64,000 nucleotides of DNA from positions 6,820,001-6,884,000 of the forward strand of contig NZ_JBBOCA010000001.1 of NCBI RefSeq assembly GCF_038002225.1, in the 5' to 3' direction. Source of the stretch: Paenibacillus sp. FSL R7-0204 (GTDB lineage Bacteria > Bacillota > Bacilli > Paenibacillales > Paenibacillaceae). The translations under genes were made by a program, and so were the position numbers. This document shows positions 63,034-64,000 of this stretch, one piece after another. The notes beneath the pieces are model-generated. The model did no database searches, had not been told where the DNA came from, and saw only the letters and a program-made list of their open reading frames with translations. Every line of letters starts with the position of its first letter. Within the stretch, counting starts at the first letter, position 1.

Positions 63034-63663
63034 TTAGAGATAAATGTCACACCCAAACCAACGGGAAAGTACATTATAATTCTGCTCCAGAGTCTGGCTT
63101 CCATCCACCTCCAGCACCTTCAGCTTCCGATCCTTCGCTTCCCGTTTAACCTTATCAGCAAACAACGCGTCTCTCCTCATCCAATTTTCAAAAGAACGCT
63201 CAGGATTCTCTGTAGCTTGTAAGATGCCGTGAATCCATTCCCGCCTGCTGTATTGACTGCGCTGAAATTGTTCTGACGGAATCAACCAGATCGCTCTTTC
63301 TTTTCGTTTCAGGAGAGGTTCTACCAGATCCGGCAATAATTGATTTCCTTCTACAACAACAGGATCGCTTCCCCCGCCCACTACATCGCTCAGTACATAC
63401 AGGAAATCCTCCCGCAAATATTCGATATAAGTATTCAGCTGCTCCGCAATCTTCCTGGTGAAGAATACCTCATTCATCGCCATCCGCGACACCCGGTGCA
63501 TTGTAGGCTGCGCTTCCTCTGTAATATGCTGCAAATGCTTCCCGGAATGTTCATCACAGGCATAGAGTGCAAAACCATTCTCCTCTGCAAACCGTTTGGC
63601 AAGTGTGCTCTTTCCCGCACAAGCCGAACCGCCAATCCAATAGATTTCCCTGTTCAGACCCAT
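63034..63663 (-). CDS. P-loop kinase-like ATPase
   Basis: A 209-residue protein with a Walker A GGSACAGKST (K18), resembling adenylate/shikimate-kinase-like P-loop folds and AAA-18 type kinases, as in small-molecule kinases. The following YACDEHSGKHL and VVVEGNQLLPDLV fit an acceptor site and Walker B-like strand. The ATG at 63663 has GGGAGGAA 5-6 bases ahead; a longer frame is discounted. It is on the same strand as the DUF4132 pair, 59 bases upstream, so it may belong to that operon. Substrate unknown. Confidence 0.82.
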   Translation of the reverse strand: MGLNREIYWIGGSACAGKSTLAKRFAEENGFALYACDEHSGKHLQHITEEAQPTMHRVSRMAMNEVFFTRKIAEQLNTYIEYLREDFLYVLSDVVGGGSDPVVVEGNQLLPDLVEPLLKRKERAIWLIPSEQFQRSQYSRREWIHGILQATENPERSFENWMRRDALFADKVKREAKDRKLKVLEVDGSQTLEQNYNVLSRWFGCDIYL

Positions 63664-63802
63664 CCTTGTTCCTCCCGGGCAATTGATCAAATCCCTAAGT
63701 TCATTGCCCCATTAGTTTTTCTCCCTGACCTTTTCGCCATCTTCCTATGACTCACCTTTGCTTCTTCCTCTTCCTTATTTCCCACGCGGCCTCTTTTTTT
63801 GC

Positions 63803-63808
63803 TAAAAT
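63803..63808 (+). promoter_or_regulatory. -10-like TAAAAT
   Basis: TAAAAT 62 bases before the exonuclease start, preceded by a T-rich stretch. No clear -35 was seen. Confidence 0.3.
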
Positions 63809-63869
63809 AGAAGGGTCGGCGCATTTCCGGGCAATCTTGGCGCCAGTCACTGAAACGGAGGCATTACCT

Positions 63870-64000
63870 GTGGATTATATTATTCTGGACATCGAATTCA
63901 ACGGCCGCAAATTTGCCAGCGAGCATCCCATGGAGGTCATTGAGATCGGAGCGGTCCGGTTAGACGCTTCATTGCAGGTTAAGGATGAATTCTCAGCCTT
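63870..64000 (+). CDS. DEDDh-type 3'-5' exonuclease (N-terminal part, runs off the window)
   Basis: The first 43 codons are inside the window. The start is GTG, 7 bases after GGAGG. The segment YIILDIEFNG followed by EVIEIGAVRLD is the ExoI motif and adjacent strand of the DnaQ-like DEDDh exonucleases, with D7 and E9 as metal ligands. Such proteins process RNA or DNA 3' ends; a KapD-like sporulation inhibitor is one option in Bacillota. The rest of the gene is needed to decide between them. Confidence 0.8.
   Translation, partial: MDYIILDIEFNGRKFASEHPMEVIEIGAVRLDASLQVKDEFSA

Overview
The window looks like chromosome from a spore-forming, sugar-foraging member of the Bacillota, most likely Paenibacillus or a close relative. 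The evidence is a complete gerA/gerB/gerC-type germination operon, strong AGGAGG ribosome binding sites with frequent GTG and TTG starts, moderately high GC, YesM/YesN-type two-component regulators beside CUT1 sugar ABC transporters, AraC regulators divergent from glycoside hydrolases, and DUF4132 and YpsA proteins. The genus is inferred from gene content and style; no rRNA gene is present to prove it. No tRNA, rRNA, CRISPR array, insertion sequence or prophage was seen.

Layout. 0-5.6 kb: a truncated ADP-ribosylglycohydrolase with a Gfo/Idh/MocA oxidoreductase, an unknown gene, a YceI protein and an OmpR-type two-component system. 5.6-15 kb: an unknown gene, a Yip1-like membrane protein, a lipoprotein, an amidase, YpsA and the germination operon. 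15-31.5 kb: a carbohydrate island with a GH42 beta-galactosidase and AraC regulator, a LysR regulator, a binding protein plus two permeases divergent from a YesM/YesN pair, an SGNH esterase, and a GH31 alpha-xylosidase divergent from an AraC regulator. 31.5-43.8 kb: an NTF2-like protein, a large methyltransferase, a membrane-anchored alpha/beta hydrolase next to a second two-component system, a radical SAM/oxidoreductase pair, threonine synthase, a CYTH protein, and an HxlR regulator divergent from a DsbA-like protein. 44-50 kb: a GH2 beta-mannosidase, a TetR regulator divergent from a MATE pump, and a spermidine-synthase-like protein. 50-57 kb: a compact chemosensory operon (mcp-cheW-cheA) beside a large PocR/GAF/LuxR-like regulator. 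57.5-64 kb: a 1661-residue DUF4132 protein with a small partner gene and a P-loop kinase-like gene, then the start of a DEDDh exonuclease.

How the genes work together. Most of the middle third handles plant or microbial oligosaccharides. Sugars would be captured by the binding protein, imported under YesM/YesN control and cut by cytoplasmic GH42, GH31 and GH2 enzymes, two of which have their own AraC regulator. No ATPase gene accompanies the transporter, so a shared MsmX-type ATPase is presumed.

The most unusual content is intergenic. A roughly 98-bp structured element occurs five times (one copy internally deleted). Its stem substitutions are all preserved as G-U pairs on one strand, and three copies end about 20-25 bases before a start codon. 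Separately, four sequence-unrelated families of tandem intergenic repeats share a period of about 50-53 bp and mostly have hairpin-forming cores. I do not recognise a published name for any of them.
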